A stretch of DNA of 64,000 bases from Chloroflexota bacterium (GTDB lineage Bacteria; Chloroflexota; Dehalococcoidia; JACPQK01). The stretch covers positions 25,884-89,883 of the forward strand of contig JACPQM010000047.1 in assembly GCA_016190505.1 (NCBI GenBank), written 5' to 3'. Of the stretch, positions 15,299-23,083 are shown piece after piece (within the stretch, counting starts at the first letter, position 1; each line of letters opens with the position of its first letter). The notes below the pieces were generated by a model that was given only the letters and a program-made list of their open reading frames with translations, had not been told where the DNA came from and did no database searches. A program made the position numbers and the translations under genes.

Positions 15299-16795
15299 TT
15301 GGCAACTGTAGTCAAGCCAGATAGGACAGAGGAATTCACTGTTGTAGACCTGCGCACTGCTTATCACATGGCGCCAGACCCTAACGCCAGGACCGCGGTC
15401 CGGGAGGCCTTCGACCTGCGCGGTGGCGCCTGGTGCAAGTTCATCTGGACCTATAACACCGTCGTCGAGATGCACGATGCGGTCATCCTGGTCCATGCCC
15501 CGTTGAACTGCACCTCCTGCATGCGTACCTACAAGGTGTCCCTGTACTACAACTGGGGCAACCCCTTCATGCACTCCCCTACCACCGACATGAAGAAGAA
15601 CCAGGTCATCTTCGGCTCTGAAGACGAGCTGATGCAGGCCGTGCTGGCGGTGGACCGGGACTACAGGCCCAAGCTCATCGTCATCCTCACCGGCTGCGCG
15701 CCGGGCATGACCCTGGACGACGTGGGCCGGGTAATCGAGCAGGCGCAGCCCCGCACCCAGGCGAGGCTGTGGCATATCCCATCCTCCGGCTTCGACTACA
15801 AGAACAACGGGTACTTCGAGGACGTGCTTCCCCTCTTCGCCGAGCTCATGGAGAAGCAACCCACCGTCCACAAGGACTGGGTCAACATCCTGGGCAATAA
15901 CAAGGAGCCTTATTGCCGGGCGCGGCAGGGGGCTCCCGGCTACCACAAGGGCCACAACTTCGTCAACGACTCCGAGGAGATGGGCCGCCTCATCGAGGCC
16001 ATGGGCCTGAAGGTGCATTGCGTCATCGCCGGCGACTCCTACGACGAGATGAAGACGGCCCCGGCGGCTGCGGTGAACACCATCACCTGCGCCTCCTACG
16101 GCATGCCCCTGGCCAAAGCCATGGAGGAGAAGTTCGGCACGCCCTTTGTGCCCCTGGCCCAGCCCCTGGGTCCCGAGTCCACTGCCCGGTGGATGCGCAT
16201 GCTGGGCGAGTTCACCGACCATCAGGAGGAGGCCGAACGGGCCATCAAGGCCGAATATGCGGCCATCAAGCCCATCTGGGAGGCCTGCAAGGAAATGGTA
16301 CAGGGCAAGACCGCCCTCATCGCCGGCTCGGCCAACCGCCCCTTCTCCATCGGCCGCATGTGCCAGGAGCTGGGCATGAAGGTGGTCCAAGTGGGCCACC
16401 CCATGCAGCTCAAGATCAAGGGCATGGACGTGGAGCACTGGCTGAGCACGGGCTACAACCCTCGCTACGCCATCACCGATAGCCGGCGCCTGACTGGCAG
16501 CGACATGCCAGAGCTCATGAGGAAACTGAGCCTGGCCGACGACGACGTGGTGTACATGTACTGCGACTTCCCGGCCTACGCCCGGGCAGGCAGCTTCGAT
16601 GCCGCCAACGTGGCCCGGGCCGATACCTCGGTCCACCTGCGGCGCAGCGCCAACTGGCCCAGCCGCGGCGGCGGGCTCGGCTTCCAGGGTGCCGCGGGCA
16701 CGGCTCTGATGATGATGGAGGCTATCAAGGCCGCCAAGCGGAAGTCCGCGCCGACCCTTCAGGGCAGGCTCTACGGGAAGGCTCTTGACGTTTAG
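15299..16795 (+). CDS. nitrogenase component 1-like protein, D-type (first paralogue)
   Basis: The TTG start has GAGGAGG 5 bases upstream. Of 498 residues, the N-terminal half keeps the nitrogenase alpha-subunit cluster pattern: Cys46 (WCKFIWTY), Cys71 (VHAPLNC) and Cys133 (LTGCAPG), with VIFGSEDELMQAV between. NTITCASYG places Cys264 where NifD has its FeMo-cofactor Cys, followed by MEEKFGTPF and AQPLGP. The C-terminal place of the NifD cofactor His (near SANWPSRGG) lacks His. So it belongs to the NifD/NifE/BchN/CfbD superfamily but not to true nitrogenase as judged here. It heads an operon with a close paralogue and a K-type partner. The substrate is unknown. Confidence 0.85.
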   Translation: MATVVKPDRTEEFTVVDLRTAYHMAPDPNARTAVREAFDLRGGAWCKFIWTYNTVVEMHDAVILVHAPLNCTSCMRTYKVSLYYNWGNPFMHSPTTDMKKNQVIFGSEDELMQAVLAVDRDYRPKLIVILTGCAPGMTLDDVGRVIEQAQPRTQARLWHIPSSGFDYKNNGYFEDVLPLFAELMEKQPTVHKDWVNILGNNKEPYCRARQGAPGYHKGHNFVNDSEEMGRLIEAMGLKVHCVIAGDSYDEMKTAPAAAVNTITCASYGMPLAKAMEEKFGTPFVPLAQPLGPESTARWMRMLGEFTDHQEEAERAIKAEYAAIKPIWEACKEMVQGKTALIAGSANRPFSIGRMCQELGMKVVQVGHPMQLKIKGMDVEHWLSTGYNPRYAITDSRRLTGSDMPELMRKLSLADDDVVYMYCDFPAYARAGSFDAANVARADTSVHLRRSANWPSRGGGLGFQGAAGTALMMMEAIKAAKRKSAPTLQGRLYGKALDV

Positions 16796-16811
16796 GCATC
16801 CCACCGTGAGT

Positions 16812-16847
16812 CTCAGAAGCCCGGCCTGCCCAGGCCGGGCTTCTGAG
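16812..16847 (+). terminator. strong 16-bp-arm hairpin between the two D-type genes
   Basis: Arm 16812-16827 pairs perfectly with 16832-16847 around GCCC. There is no T run, so it may act as a partial terminator or mRNA-stabilising structure that tunes the ratio of the two paralogues. A second, smaller GGGCCTGGGCAGGGCCC palindrome follows at 16856-16872. Confidence 0.5.
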
Positions 16848-16893
16848 GTTATGGCGGGCCTGGGCAGGGCCCACTAGTCCCTGGAGGTTGGCT

Positions 16894-18399
16894 ATGGTCA
16901 CAGCGGCGGCCAAAACACCGGAGTTTGAGGTAACCACCCTCCGCGAGGCCTTCTATGGGTCTCCGGACCCCAACGCCCGCCCCGCCTGGCGACAGTATGG
17001 CGTCACCCAGGACGCCTACAGCAGCGTGTGGTGCAAGTTCATCTGGACCTACAACGCCATGCAGGAGCTGGACGACGCGGTGATCCTGGTCCACGCCCCA
17101 CTGAACTGCACATCCTGTGTGCGCACCTTCAAGACCGGCCTGTACCATAGCTGGGGCAACCCGTTCATCCATTCCCCCACCACCAATATGACCAAGGACC
17201 ACGTCATCTTTGGCGGGAACGACGAGCTGCTCCAGGCTATTGTGGCAGTGGACCGGGACTACCGGCCCAACCTTATCGTCATTCTGACCGGGTGCGCACC
17301 CGGGCTTACCCTCGACGACATGGAGCGCGTGGTGGGGCAGGCCCAGCCCCTGGTCAAGGCACGGCTGTGGCACATCCCCTCCGCCGGTTTCGAGTTCAAG
17401 AACAACGGGTTCTTCGAGGACGTGCTCCCTCTTTGGCTGGACTTCATGGAGCCTCAGCCGGCGGTGCATAAGGACTGGGTGAACATCCTGGGAAACAACC
17501 GCGAGCCTTACTGCCGCGCTCGCGATGGCCAGATGCCCTATGGCGTTGACCACGATTGGATCACCGACGCCGAGGAGATGGGCCGTCTGGTCGAGCTTAT
17601 GGGGCTCCGGGTCCACCGGGTTGTGCCGGGGGACAGGGTCGGCGACATCAAGGATGCTCCCGCAGCCGGGCTCAACGTGGTGACCTGCGCCAGCAACGGC
17701 ATACCACTGGCCCTGGGCATGGAGCAGCGGTTCCAGACGCCTTACATTGCCTTCGCGCAACCCCTGGGTCCGATCTCCACCGCCAAGTGGTTGCGCATGG
17801 TGGGAGAGGCCACCGGCCGGCAGGAGATGGCGGAGCGGGTGATCGCCCAGGAGTACGAGGCCGTCAGGCCTATCTGGGAGGCCTGCCGGGAGCTGGTGCA
17901 GGGCAAGACCGCCATACTCATGGGCTGGGCCAACCGTCCCCTGTCCATCGGGCGGATGTGCCAGGAGCTGGGGATGGACGTGGTCCACCTGGGCTCCCGG
18001 TGGCTCCGCTTCAAGTCCCAGGATACGCAGCACTGGCTGTCCACGGGCTACGACTGCAAGTACGTGTTGCGCAAGACGCGGGACGTGGCCAGCGTCAACA
18101 TGGTAGGACTGATGGAGCAACTGGGCCTGAAGCCCCAGGACGTGCTCTATTTCTATTTCGACTTCCCACCCTACGCTCGGGCCGGTCGCTTCGACGCGGC
18201 AAACGTGGCCCGGGTGGATACCGGAGTGCACCAGCGGCGCTTCCGCGGGTGGAACAGCCGGGGCGGGCTGGGTTACCGGGGCGCGGCCAGCCTGTGCATC
18301 ATGATGATGGAAGCCGTCAAGGCGGCCCGGCGGCAAGTGGCGCCCACCCTGCACGGCCGGCTGTACGGGAAGTCCCTGGAGTACGAGATGGCCCAATGA
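16894..18399 (+). CDS. nitrogenase component 1-like protein, D-type (second paralogue)
   Basis: From the ATG at 16894 (GGAGG 6 bases upstream; a TTG at 16888 overlaps it) the protein has 501 residues and is clearly homologous along its length to the preceding gene product. Candidate cluster ligands are conserved: Cys47, Cys72 and LTGCAPG, as well as NVVTCASNG at the cofactor-Cys position. Near the C-terminus RRFRGWNSRGG again lacks the cofactor His. It ends with MMMEAVKAARR, as the first paralogue does. A duplicated D-type subunit suggests a D/E-like pair or two alternative enzymes sharing one K-type partner; which holds is unknown. Confidence 0.85.
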   Translation: MVTAAAKTPEFEVTTLREAFYGSPDPNARPAWRQYGVTQDAYSSVWCKFIWTYNAMQELDDAVILVHAPLNCTSCVRTFKTGLYHSWGNPFIHSPTTNMTKDHVIFGGNDELLQAIVAVDRDYRPNLIVILTGCAPGLTLDDMERVVGQAQPLVKARLWHIPSAGFEFKNNGFFEDVLPLWLDFMEPQPAVHKDWVNILGNNREPYCRARDGQMPYGVDHDWITDAEEMGRLVELMGLRVHRVVPGDRVGDIKDAPAAGLNVVTCASNGIPLALGMEQRFQTPYIAFAQPLGPISTAKWLRMVGEATGRQEMAERVIAQEYEAVRPIWEACRELVQGKTAILMGWANRPLSIGRMCQELGMDVVHLGSRWLRFKSQDTQHWLSTGYDCKYVLRKTRDVASVNMVGLMEQLGLKPQDVLYFYFDFPPYARAGRFDAANVARVDTGVHQRRFRGWNSRGGLGYRGAASLCIMMMEAVKAARRQVAPTLHGRLYGKSLEYEMAQ

Positions 18400-18403
18400 T
18401 GAG

Positions 18404-18443
18404 TTCCCTCTCTCCCCAGGAGGGAGAGAGCGAGAGTGAGGGG
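18404..18443. repeat. CCCTCTCYCC inverted repeat (family 2)
   Basis: TTCCCTCTCTCCCC and AGGGAGAGAGCGAGAGTGAGGG form a hairpin between the second D-type and the K-type gene. Related copies lie at 29895, 30661, 42229 and 60776. Confidence 0.6.
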
Positions 18444-18520
18444 GACGTCGGACGACTGACAGCGTGGGTCAGAAACAGGCGAACTTCAGCTTCAAGCTGT
18501 AGACATTTCTGGGAGGAAAG

Positions 18521-19945
18521 ATGAAGATAACCAAGCCCGTGGCGGAGTATGCGGACCGCTACCAGGTGGGTCCTCTGGTGGGAGTGACCAAGGCGGTAGC
18601 CGGGATCAAGGGGGCGTTCGCCGTCCTCCATGGAGTGGATGGCTGCACCTTTGCCGCCAACCAGATGCGCAGTGCGGGACCTGTGGTGGCCGGGAACTAC
18701 ATGCCCGTGGCCGCTACCGGCGCGGAGCGCAGCGAGATCATACTGGGCGACAACGAAGAGATGGTGATGAACATCGTCCGGAGCGAGCTGTCCGAAGCCC
18801 GGACCAAGCCCCAGTTGATTTTCGTGCTCACCTCTTGCGCCACCTCGATCATCCACGATGACATCGTGCGCATCGCCGATGTCATGCAGGAAGAGACTGG
18901 CATCCAGTCCATACCCGTAGACACGGGAGGCTTCCTGGGCGGCTACAACTGGGGCGCCGAGCAGGTCTGGAATGCCATCCTTAGCAGGTACGTGCCCCAG
19001 CCAGCCACGGAGCACAAGGGCCTGAACCTGGTAGGCCCCCACTTGCTGGGCTCCAAGAACTGGCCCAACGACATCCGGGAGATCGAGCGCCTGCTCCAGG
19101 CCGCCGAGGTGCCCGTGAACATGACGGTGTTCCGCAACGTGCCCGCGGACCAACTCCCCAACATGGGCAAGGCCGCCTACAACTATACGCTCACCCAGGA
19201 GGAGTTCCCCGACTTCAAGAGCAAGTGCAACGAGCTGGGGATGCCCATATGGGCGAAAGGCCAGGAGTTGCCCCTGCCCCTGGGCGTGCACAACACCGAG
19301 GAGTGGCTGATGGCCATCGCCCGGGAGTTCGGCAACGAAGAGAAGGCCAAGGCCCAGATGACGCAGGACATGAACCTGGTGAAGAGCATCATGCGGGGCA
19401 ACTACAACGCAAGCTGGGCGCTGGGCGCCATGTCGTCCAAGCACGTGGCCATCTATGGCTATGCCACCTTCGCCGCCTCGCTGGCCCGCTGCCTGTTCTA
19501 CGACTTCAACATGCGGCCCGTGCTCATCGCCCTCTGCGGCGAGACGCCCGAGTCACTGACCAGGGCCGAGAAGCTGCTGGAGCCCATGGAGGGCCTGCTG
19601 GACTTCGAGGTCATGGAGAACCCCTCGTTTTATGCCTACGGTGAGAAGATCAAGGAGCACCAGCCCGAGCTGGCGGTGGGCATGCTCCAGGACCGGGTGT
19701 TGGCCGAGGGCCTGGGCGTCCCCCACCGGAGCCTGGGTGGTTTCTACTTCTACAACCAGTTCAACTTCGTGCCCTGGCCGCTCATGGGCATCAGGGGCAC
19801 CCTGGGCTTGACCTCCGAGCTGTGGGAGGTAACGGACCGGGTGATGAGCGCCAGCGAGCTGTGGAAGTCCCGCGCCTACCGCAATCGGGACGTGCTGGCA
19901 GAGGTTGCGGCCGCAGCAGAAAAGGCGGCGCAGCAGATTGCCTAG
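18521..19945 (+). CDS. nitrogenase component 1-like protein, K-type
   Basis: GGAGG lies before the ATG; 474 residues. It aligns with nitrogenase beta subunits: VGPLVGVTKAVAGIKGAFAV, LHGVDGC (Cys42), ERSEIILGDNEEMVMNIV and LTSCATSIIHDDI (Cys106), then LNLVGPHLLGSKNWPNDIRE in place of the beta-subunit INLVPG region. The first beta-subunit cluster Cys, expected at VGPLVG, is absent, so the shared cluster would have altered ligation, reminiscent of BchB, where an Asp replaces a Cys. It is the partner expected for one or both D-type proteins. No NifH-like reductase is present in the window. Confidence 0.83.
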   Translation: MKITKPVAEYADRYQVGPLVGVTKAVAGIKGAFAVLHGVDGCTFAANQMRSAGPVVAGNYMPVAATGAERSEIILGDNEEMVMNIVRSELSEARTKPQLIFVLTSCATSIIHDDIVRIADVMQEETGIQSIPVDTGGFLGGYNWGAEQVWNAILSRYVPQPATEHKGLNLVGPHLLGSKNWPNDIREIERLLQAAEVPVNMTVFRNVPADQLPNMGKAAYNYTLTQEEFPDFKSKCNELGMPIWAKGQELPLPLGVHNTEEWLMAIAREFGNEEKAKAQMTQDMNLVKSIMRGNYNASWALGAMSSKHVAIYGYATFAASLARCLFYDFNMRPVLIALCGETPESLTRAEKLLEPMEGLLDFEVMENPSFYAYGEKIKEHQPELAVGMLQDRVLAEGLGVPHRSLGGFYFYNQFNFVPWPLMGIRGTLGLTSELWEVTDRVMSASELWKSRAYRNRDVLAEVAAAAEKAAQQIA

Positions 19946-19956
19946 AGGTCTGTGCT

Positions 19957-19990
19957 GTAGGGGCGCCCCGATGTATCGGGGCGCCCCTAC
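19957..19990. repeat. GTAGGGGC palindrome, terminator-like, after the nitrogenase-like operon
   Basis: Perfect 16-base arms (19957-19972 and 19975-19990) around GT, followed by TTTCTTT. It probably ends the operon transcript. Confidence 0.7.
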
Positions 19991-20065
19991 TTTCTTTGCC
20001 TGGAAAAGGCCTGTATTGCCAGAAAAGCGGCTTCTTGCGCCTGGGCGAAAAGAGCCGTCAAATCC

Positions 20066-20094
20066 TTGACGACGCACTGTTTTCGTGCTAGCAT
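20066..20094 (+). promoter_or_regulatory. promoter of the first Lrp gene
   Basis: -35 TTGACG (20066-20071), 17-base spacer, extended -10 TGCTAGCAT (20086-20094). The ATG at 20104 is about where transcription should start, so the mRNA is probably leaderless. Confidence 0.6.
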
Positions 20095-20103
20095 GTTCAC
20101 GCT

Positions 20104-20583
20104 ATGCCTAGACGAAAGCGAAACCAAGTCATAGATGGAGCGGATGCCCGTATCATCGCCCAGCTCGCCAGGGATGGACGTAAGCCCAATGTGGCTATCG
20201 CCCAAGAGGTGGGTTTGAGCGAAACCGCGGTACGCCGCCGGCTGGAACGCCTGCTCCGGAACGGCATTGTCCGGGTGGTGGGCAGGCTGAATCCGGAAAC
20301 CATTGGCTACGAAGTTGACGCCATCCTCGCGCTCCTGGTGGACTTCAACAAGGTAGACGAGGTCGGTGAAAAGCTCTCCCGGGAGCCCAACGTCCGCTAC
20401 GCGGCGGTGGGCCTGGGAGAGTACGACCTGCTGGTGTGGGTGTCCTTCAGGTCAAACGCCGAGATGATGGAGTTCGTGGCCAGCAAGGTGCGCAACGTCC
20501 CCGGGATCATCCGGTGCCAGGTCTATCCCGTCCTGCGCACCATCAGACGGCCCGAGGACTGGGCGCCGCCTCTTCCGGCGTAG
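20104..20583 (+). CDS. Lrp/AsnC family transcriptional regulator (first copy)
   Basis: The 159-residue protein has an N-terminal winged helix-turn-helix (DARIIAQLARDGRKPNVAIAQEVGLSETAVRRRLERLL, residues about 13-51) and a C-terminal RAM effector domain (YAAVGLGEYDLLVWV). These regulators sense small ligands such as amino acids and act as octamers. It lies directly after the nitrogenase-like operon and before argJ, so either could be its target. A close paralogue with the same PRRKR start lies beside the AOR gene at 49855. There is no ribosome site, which fits the leaderless promoter. Confidence 0.9.
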   Translation: MPRRKRNQVIDGADARIIAQLARDGRKPNVAIAQEVGLSETAVRRRLERLLRNGIVRVVGRLNPETIGYEVDAILALLVDFNKVDEVGEKLSREPNVRYAAVGLGEYDLLVWVSFRSNAEMMEFVASKVRNVPGIIRCQVYPVLRTIRRPEDWAPPLPA

Positions 20584-20680
20584 GCATTCCCTGCCCCCAG
20601 GGCTGCCGGCTCCGGACGCCGTTTTGAGCCCCCATTTGGTATTGGTCGCCTGTTTGCAGTTGCCGGGCGGCATCAGGGTT

Positions 20681-20709
20681 TTGCCCTGGTAGCGGGTTCG
20701 GCGTAAACT
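20681..20709 (+). promoter_or_regulatory. possible argJ promoter
   Basis: TTGCCC (20681-20686), 17-base spacer, TAAACT (20704-20709). The argJ ATG follows after 6 bases, with no ribosome site. Confidence 0.35.
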
Positions 20710-20715
20710 AGGGGC

Positions 20716-21969
20716 ATGCGATCTGAGACTGCTGTCCCCTCTTCGAGGCCTGGGCTACCTGCGCTCGACGAGTGGCTGCCGGGCGGTGTGACCGCGGCCC
20801 GCGGCTTTGTGGCCGGCGCCACCTACGCTGGCATCAAGACCGCAGGTGAGGGCAAGCTGGACGTGGCCCTGCTTGCTTCGGAGGACCCTTGCGCCGTGGC
20901 CGGCGTGTTTACCCGCTCCCGGGTGACTTCCGCCCCGGTACGCTATTCCCGGCGGGTGGTGAAGACGGGACGTGCCCAGGCGGTGGCGGTCAACAGTGGC
21001 TGTGCCAACGCGGCCACAGGGCCCCAGGGCAGCAGGGATGCTCGGGAGATGGCCCGGCTGGCGGCAGTCCGCCTGGGCCTCGATGCCGATCGGGTGCTGG
21101 TGGCCAGCACCGGCGTCATCGGGCACCTCATGCCCATGGACAAGCTTGCCCGCGGGATCGAGCAGACCACCCTGGCGCCTGGTGGGGGTAGCGCCTTCGC
21201 CCGGGCCATCATGACTACAGACACCGTGCCCAAGGAAGCTGCCCTGGCCCTGGACATCGCCGGCCGGCGTGTCACCCTGGGTGGTGCGGTCAAAGGCGCG
21301 GGGATGATCCACCCGGACATGGCTACCTTCCTGGGCTTCCTCACCTCGGACGCCGCTGTCCACCCCGCGTTCCTCCAGAGCGCGCTCAGTTGCGCCGCCG
21401 ATGTCTCCTTCAACATGCTCACTGTAGACGGCGACACGAGCCCCAACGATACGCTGGTCCTTCTGGCCAACGGCCGGGCAGGGAATGCCCCCCTGGGGGC
21501 GGACAGCCTGGAGGCCGCTGCTTTCTCGCAGGCGCTGGAGGCCCTGTGCATCAGGCTGGCCAGGGCCATGGCCCGCGACGCCGAGGGGGCCAACCACTTG
21601 CTAGAGGTGACCGTCGAGGGTGCGACCAGCCAGGCCCAGGCGCGGCGGGCGGCCCGCACCATCGCTGGCTCGCCCCTGGTCAAGTCCGCCGTGCATGGCG
21701 CCGACCCCAACTGGGGCCGCATCCTGGCCGCCCTGGGGCGCAGCGGTGTCCGGCTGCGGGAGGACCGTGCAGAGCTGTACGTGGGCGAGATGTGCCTGTT
21801 CCGCAACGGCCGGCCTCAGCCCTTTGACGAGGTGGCGGCCTCGGGGCTCATGGCGGGACCGGAAGTGACCTTCCGCGTGTTGCTCAACCAGGGCGAAGGA
21901 CAGGCCACCGCCTACGGCTGCGACCTGAGCGAGGAGTATGTCACCATCAACAGCGCGTATACAACATAG
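20716..21969 (+). CDS. argJ: bifunctional ornithine acetyltransferase / N-acetylglutamate synthase
   Basis: The 417-residue enzyme recycles the acetyl group from N-acetylornithine to glutamate in arginine synthesis. Family features include ARGFVAGATYAGIK, VNSGCANAATG, STGVIG and the autocleavage segment KGAGMIHPDMATFL, in which the Thr becomes the nucleophile of the beta chain. Later come TVDGDTSPNDT and GADPNWGRI, and the conserved terminus EEYVTINSAYTT. A second copy of that terminus lies at 22687-22734, beyond a TA module. It is the first gene of an argJ-argB-argD-argG-argH cluster; argC and argF are not here. Confidence 0.95.
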   Translation: MRSETAVPSSRPGLPALDEWLPGGVTAARGFVAGATYAGIKTAGEGKLDVALLASEDPCAVAGVFTRSRVTSAPVRYSRRVVKTGRAQAVAVNSGCANAATGPQGSRDAREMARLAAVRLGLDADRVLVASTGVIGHLMPMDKLARGIEQTTLAPGGGSAFARAIMTTDTVPKEAALALDIAGRRVTLGGAVKGAGMIHPDMATFLGFLTSDAAVHPAFLQSALSCAADVSFNMLTVDGDTSPNDTLVLLANGRAGNAPLGADSLEAAAFSQALEALCIRLARAMARDAEGANHLLEVTVEGATSQAQARRAARTIAGSPLVKSAVHGADPNWGRILAALGRSGVRLREDRAELYVGEMCLFRNGRPQPFDEVAASGLMAGPEVTFRVLLNQGEGQATAYGCDLSEEYVTINSAYTT

Positions 21970-21994
21970 GTGCACAAGATATTGCCCAGGGCAT

Positions 21995-22080
21995 CGTCAA
22001 AGTCGGGCAGTTAAACTTGAAGGGAAGAACCGTAGCGGCAATTCATGAATTGCCGCTACGGTTGCTGCGTGACTTTGACG
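21995..22080. repeat. nested inverted repeats after argJ
   Basis: Outer arms CGTCAAAGTC (21995-22004) and GACTTTGACG (22071-22080) enclose a perfect 36-base palindrome (22028-22063) of the GTAGCGGC subfamily. This could form a long stem after the argJ stop. The flanks carry related AAGATATTGCC words at about 21977 and 22089. Confidence 0.7.
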
Positions 22081-22091
22081 TGGACCTGAAG

Positions 22092-22137
22092 ATATTGCCT
22101 GGGCAATATTGACAATATTGCTTCAATAGACTACGCT
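22092..22137 (+). promoter_or_regulatory. promoter and operators of the first argJ-linked TA module
   Basis: TTGACA (22109-22114), 17-base spacer, TACGCT (22132-22137). Two CAATATTG palindromes (22104-22111, 22113-22120) and a larger ATATTGCC..GGCAATAT palindrome (22092-22109) overlap the -35, as expected for autorepression by an RHH antitoxin. Confidence 0.6.
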
Positions 22138-22153
22138 GGCTGGGGGTGAGCAT

Positions 22154-22420
22154 ATGGCTAGAAAACCTCAAGGCGCAGTTGCCAAGCGGCCCAAGGTATA
22201 CTTCGACATAGACCCGGAGCTGCGTAACCGCATCAAGGCCGAGGCCGCACTGGAGGGTAAGACGCTGCGAGAATGGGCTACCGAGGCCCTGGTAGAGAAA
22301 CTCGAGGATGCGGTGGACGCCCGCGAGGGCATGGCTGCACTTGCAGACGAGGAGGGCACTGTTACCCTGGAAGAGCTAGACCGAGAGTACCTGGAACGCC
22401 AGGGTGCCCTACACCGTTAG
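22154..22420 (+). CDS. RHH-type antitoxin (TA module 1)
   Basis: 88 residues. The core KVYFDIDPELRNRIKAEA then GKTLREWATEALVEKLED is a ribbon-helix-helix fold of the type paired with RelE/ParE toxins. The acidic C-terminus would wrap the toxin. It overlaps the toxin start by 17 bases. It would bind the CAATATTG repeats upstream. A paralogous module follows at 22805-23321. The pair sits between argJ and a displaced copy of the argJ terminus. Confidence 0.82.
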   Translation: MARKPQGAVAKRPKVYFDIDPELRNRIKAEAALEGKTLREWATEALVEKLEDAVDAREGMAALADEEGTVTLEELDREYLERQGALHR

Positions 22421-22664
22421 GGTCAGGCGCCGCCCGCGGCGCACCATGGTGCAGTTGCCCCCCGACGACTACAGGCGTGTCAGGGCCGCGCTCGCAGCGC
22501 TGGCGGAGGAACCAAGGCCGGTGGGAGTGGCCAAGGTGCGCGGCAACGAACTCTGGCGCATCAGGGTGGGTGATTATCGCGTCGTCTACTACATCAACGA
22601 CCAGTCGCAGGAGGTTGTCGTGGTCCGCGCTGAACACCGGAGCACTGCATACCGTGACCTGTAG
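22404..22664 (+). CDS. RelE/ParE family toxin (TA module 1)
   Basis: 86 residues with the RelE-type pattern: two N-terminal helices (PDDYRRVRAALAALAEEPRP) then KVRGNELWRIRVGDYRVVYYIND and a final VVVRAEHRSTAYRDL. RelE toxins cleave mRNA on the ribosome; ParE-type relatives target gyrase; I cannot separate the two by eye. The start inside the antitoxin gene indicates coupling. The stop is 22 bases before the duplicate argJ tail. Confidence 0.85.
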   Translation: MPYTVRVRRRPRRTMVQLPPDDYRRVRAALAALAEEPRPVGVAKVRGNELWRIRVGDYRVVYYINDQSQEVVVVRAEHRSTAYRDL

Positions 22665-22686
22665 CATGGGCAGGCGGGTTCCTAAG

Positions 22687-22734
22687 GACCCAAGCGGGGA
22701 GTATATTACCATCAACAGCGCGTATACGATGTAG
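22687..22734 (+). pseudogene. displaced second copy of the argJ 3' end
   Basis: Sixteen codons, DPSGEYITINSAYTM plus stop, against DLSEEYVTINSAYTT at the true argJ end; roughly four in five bases match. It has no start and cannot be a gene. It marks the right side of TA module 1. Confidence 0.85.
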
Positions 22735-22804
22735 AGATCGCGCTAGTACACGAGCGTTTGTGGAGCAGGCAGAAGGAAGCTAGGCTCGGACTGAGGTGAA
22801 CTAA

Positions 22805-23083
22805 ATGGCGACGAAACACAAGGGCGCACTGGCCGATTGGCCGAAGGTTACCATTCCCATTGATCCTCGGCTGCATAGGAATATCAAGGGGTCGGCGGCC
22901 AAACAGGGCGTAACCTTGAAGGATTGGATCACCGAAGCGATAATCCGGAGACTTGAGGACGAGATAGACCTGACAGAAGGTTTGGCTTCACTGGCCGAGC
23001 CCGGAGAGAACATCCCTTGGGAGCAGGCTAAGGCAGAGTACGAGGCGCTGCGCCGGCAACGTGAAGTATCGGCTGGCAATTAG
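22805..23083 (+). CDS. RHH-type antitoxin (TA module 2)
   Basis: The 92-residue paralogue of the module 1 antitoxin has KVTIPIDPRLHRNIKGSA then GVTLKDWITEAIIRRLED, followed by an acidic tail (IPWEQAKAEYEALRR). GAGGTG precedes the ATG. It overlaps its toxin by 23 bases. The sequence differs enough from module 1 that cross-talk is uncertain. Confidence 0.82.
   Translation: MATKHKGALADWPKVTIPIDPRLHRNIKGSAAKQGVTLKDWITEAIIRRLEDEIDLTEGLASLAEPGENIPWEQAKAEYEALRRQREVSAGN

Noticed and set aside
15185..16804. A 539-codon frame antisense to the first nitrogenase-like gene, and a similar one at 16849-18396
   Set aside because: Both are mirror frames of conserved genes, with no domain or ribosome site.
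15299..19945. Calling the three genes nifD, nifE and nifK (true nitrogen fixation)
   Set aside because: The cofactor His is missing in both D-type proteins, a beta-subunit Cys is missing, and no nifH, nifB or other nif gene is present. The superfamily name is safer.
22687..22734. A small separate peptide gene
   Set aside because: It lacks a start and is plainly a copy of the argJ terminus.
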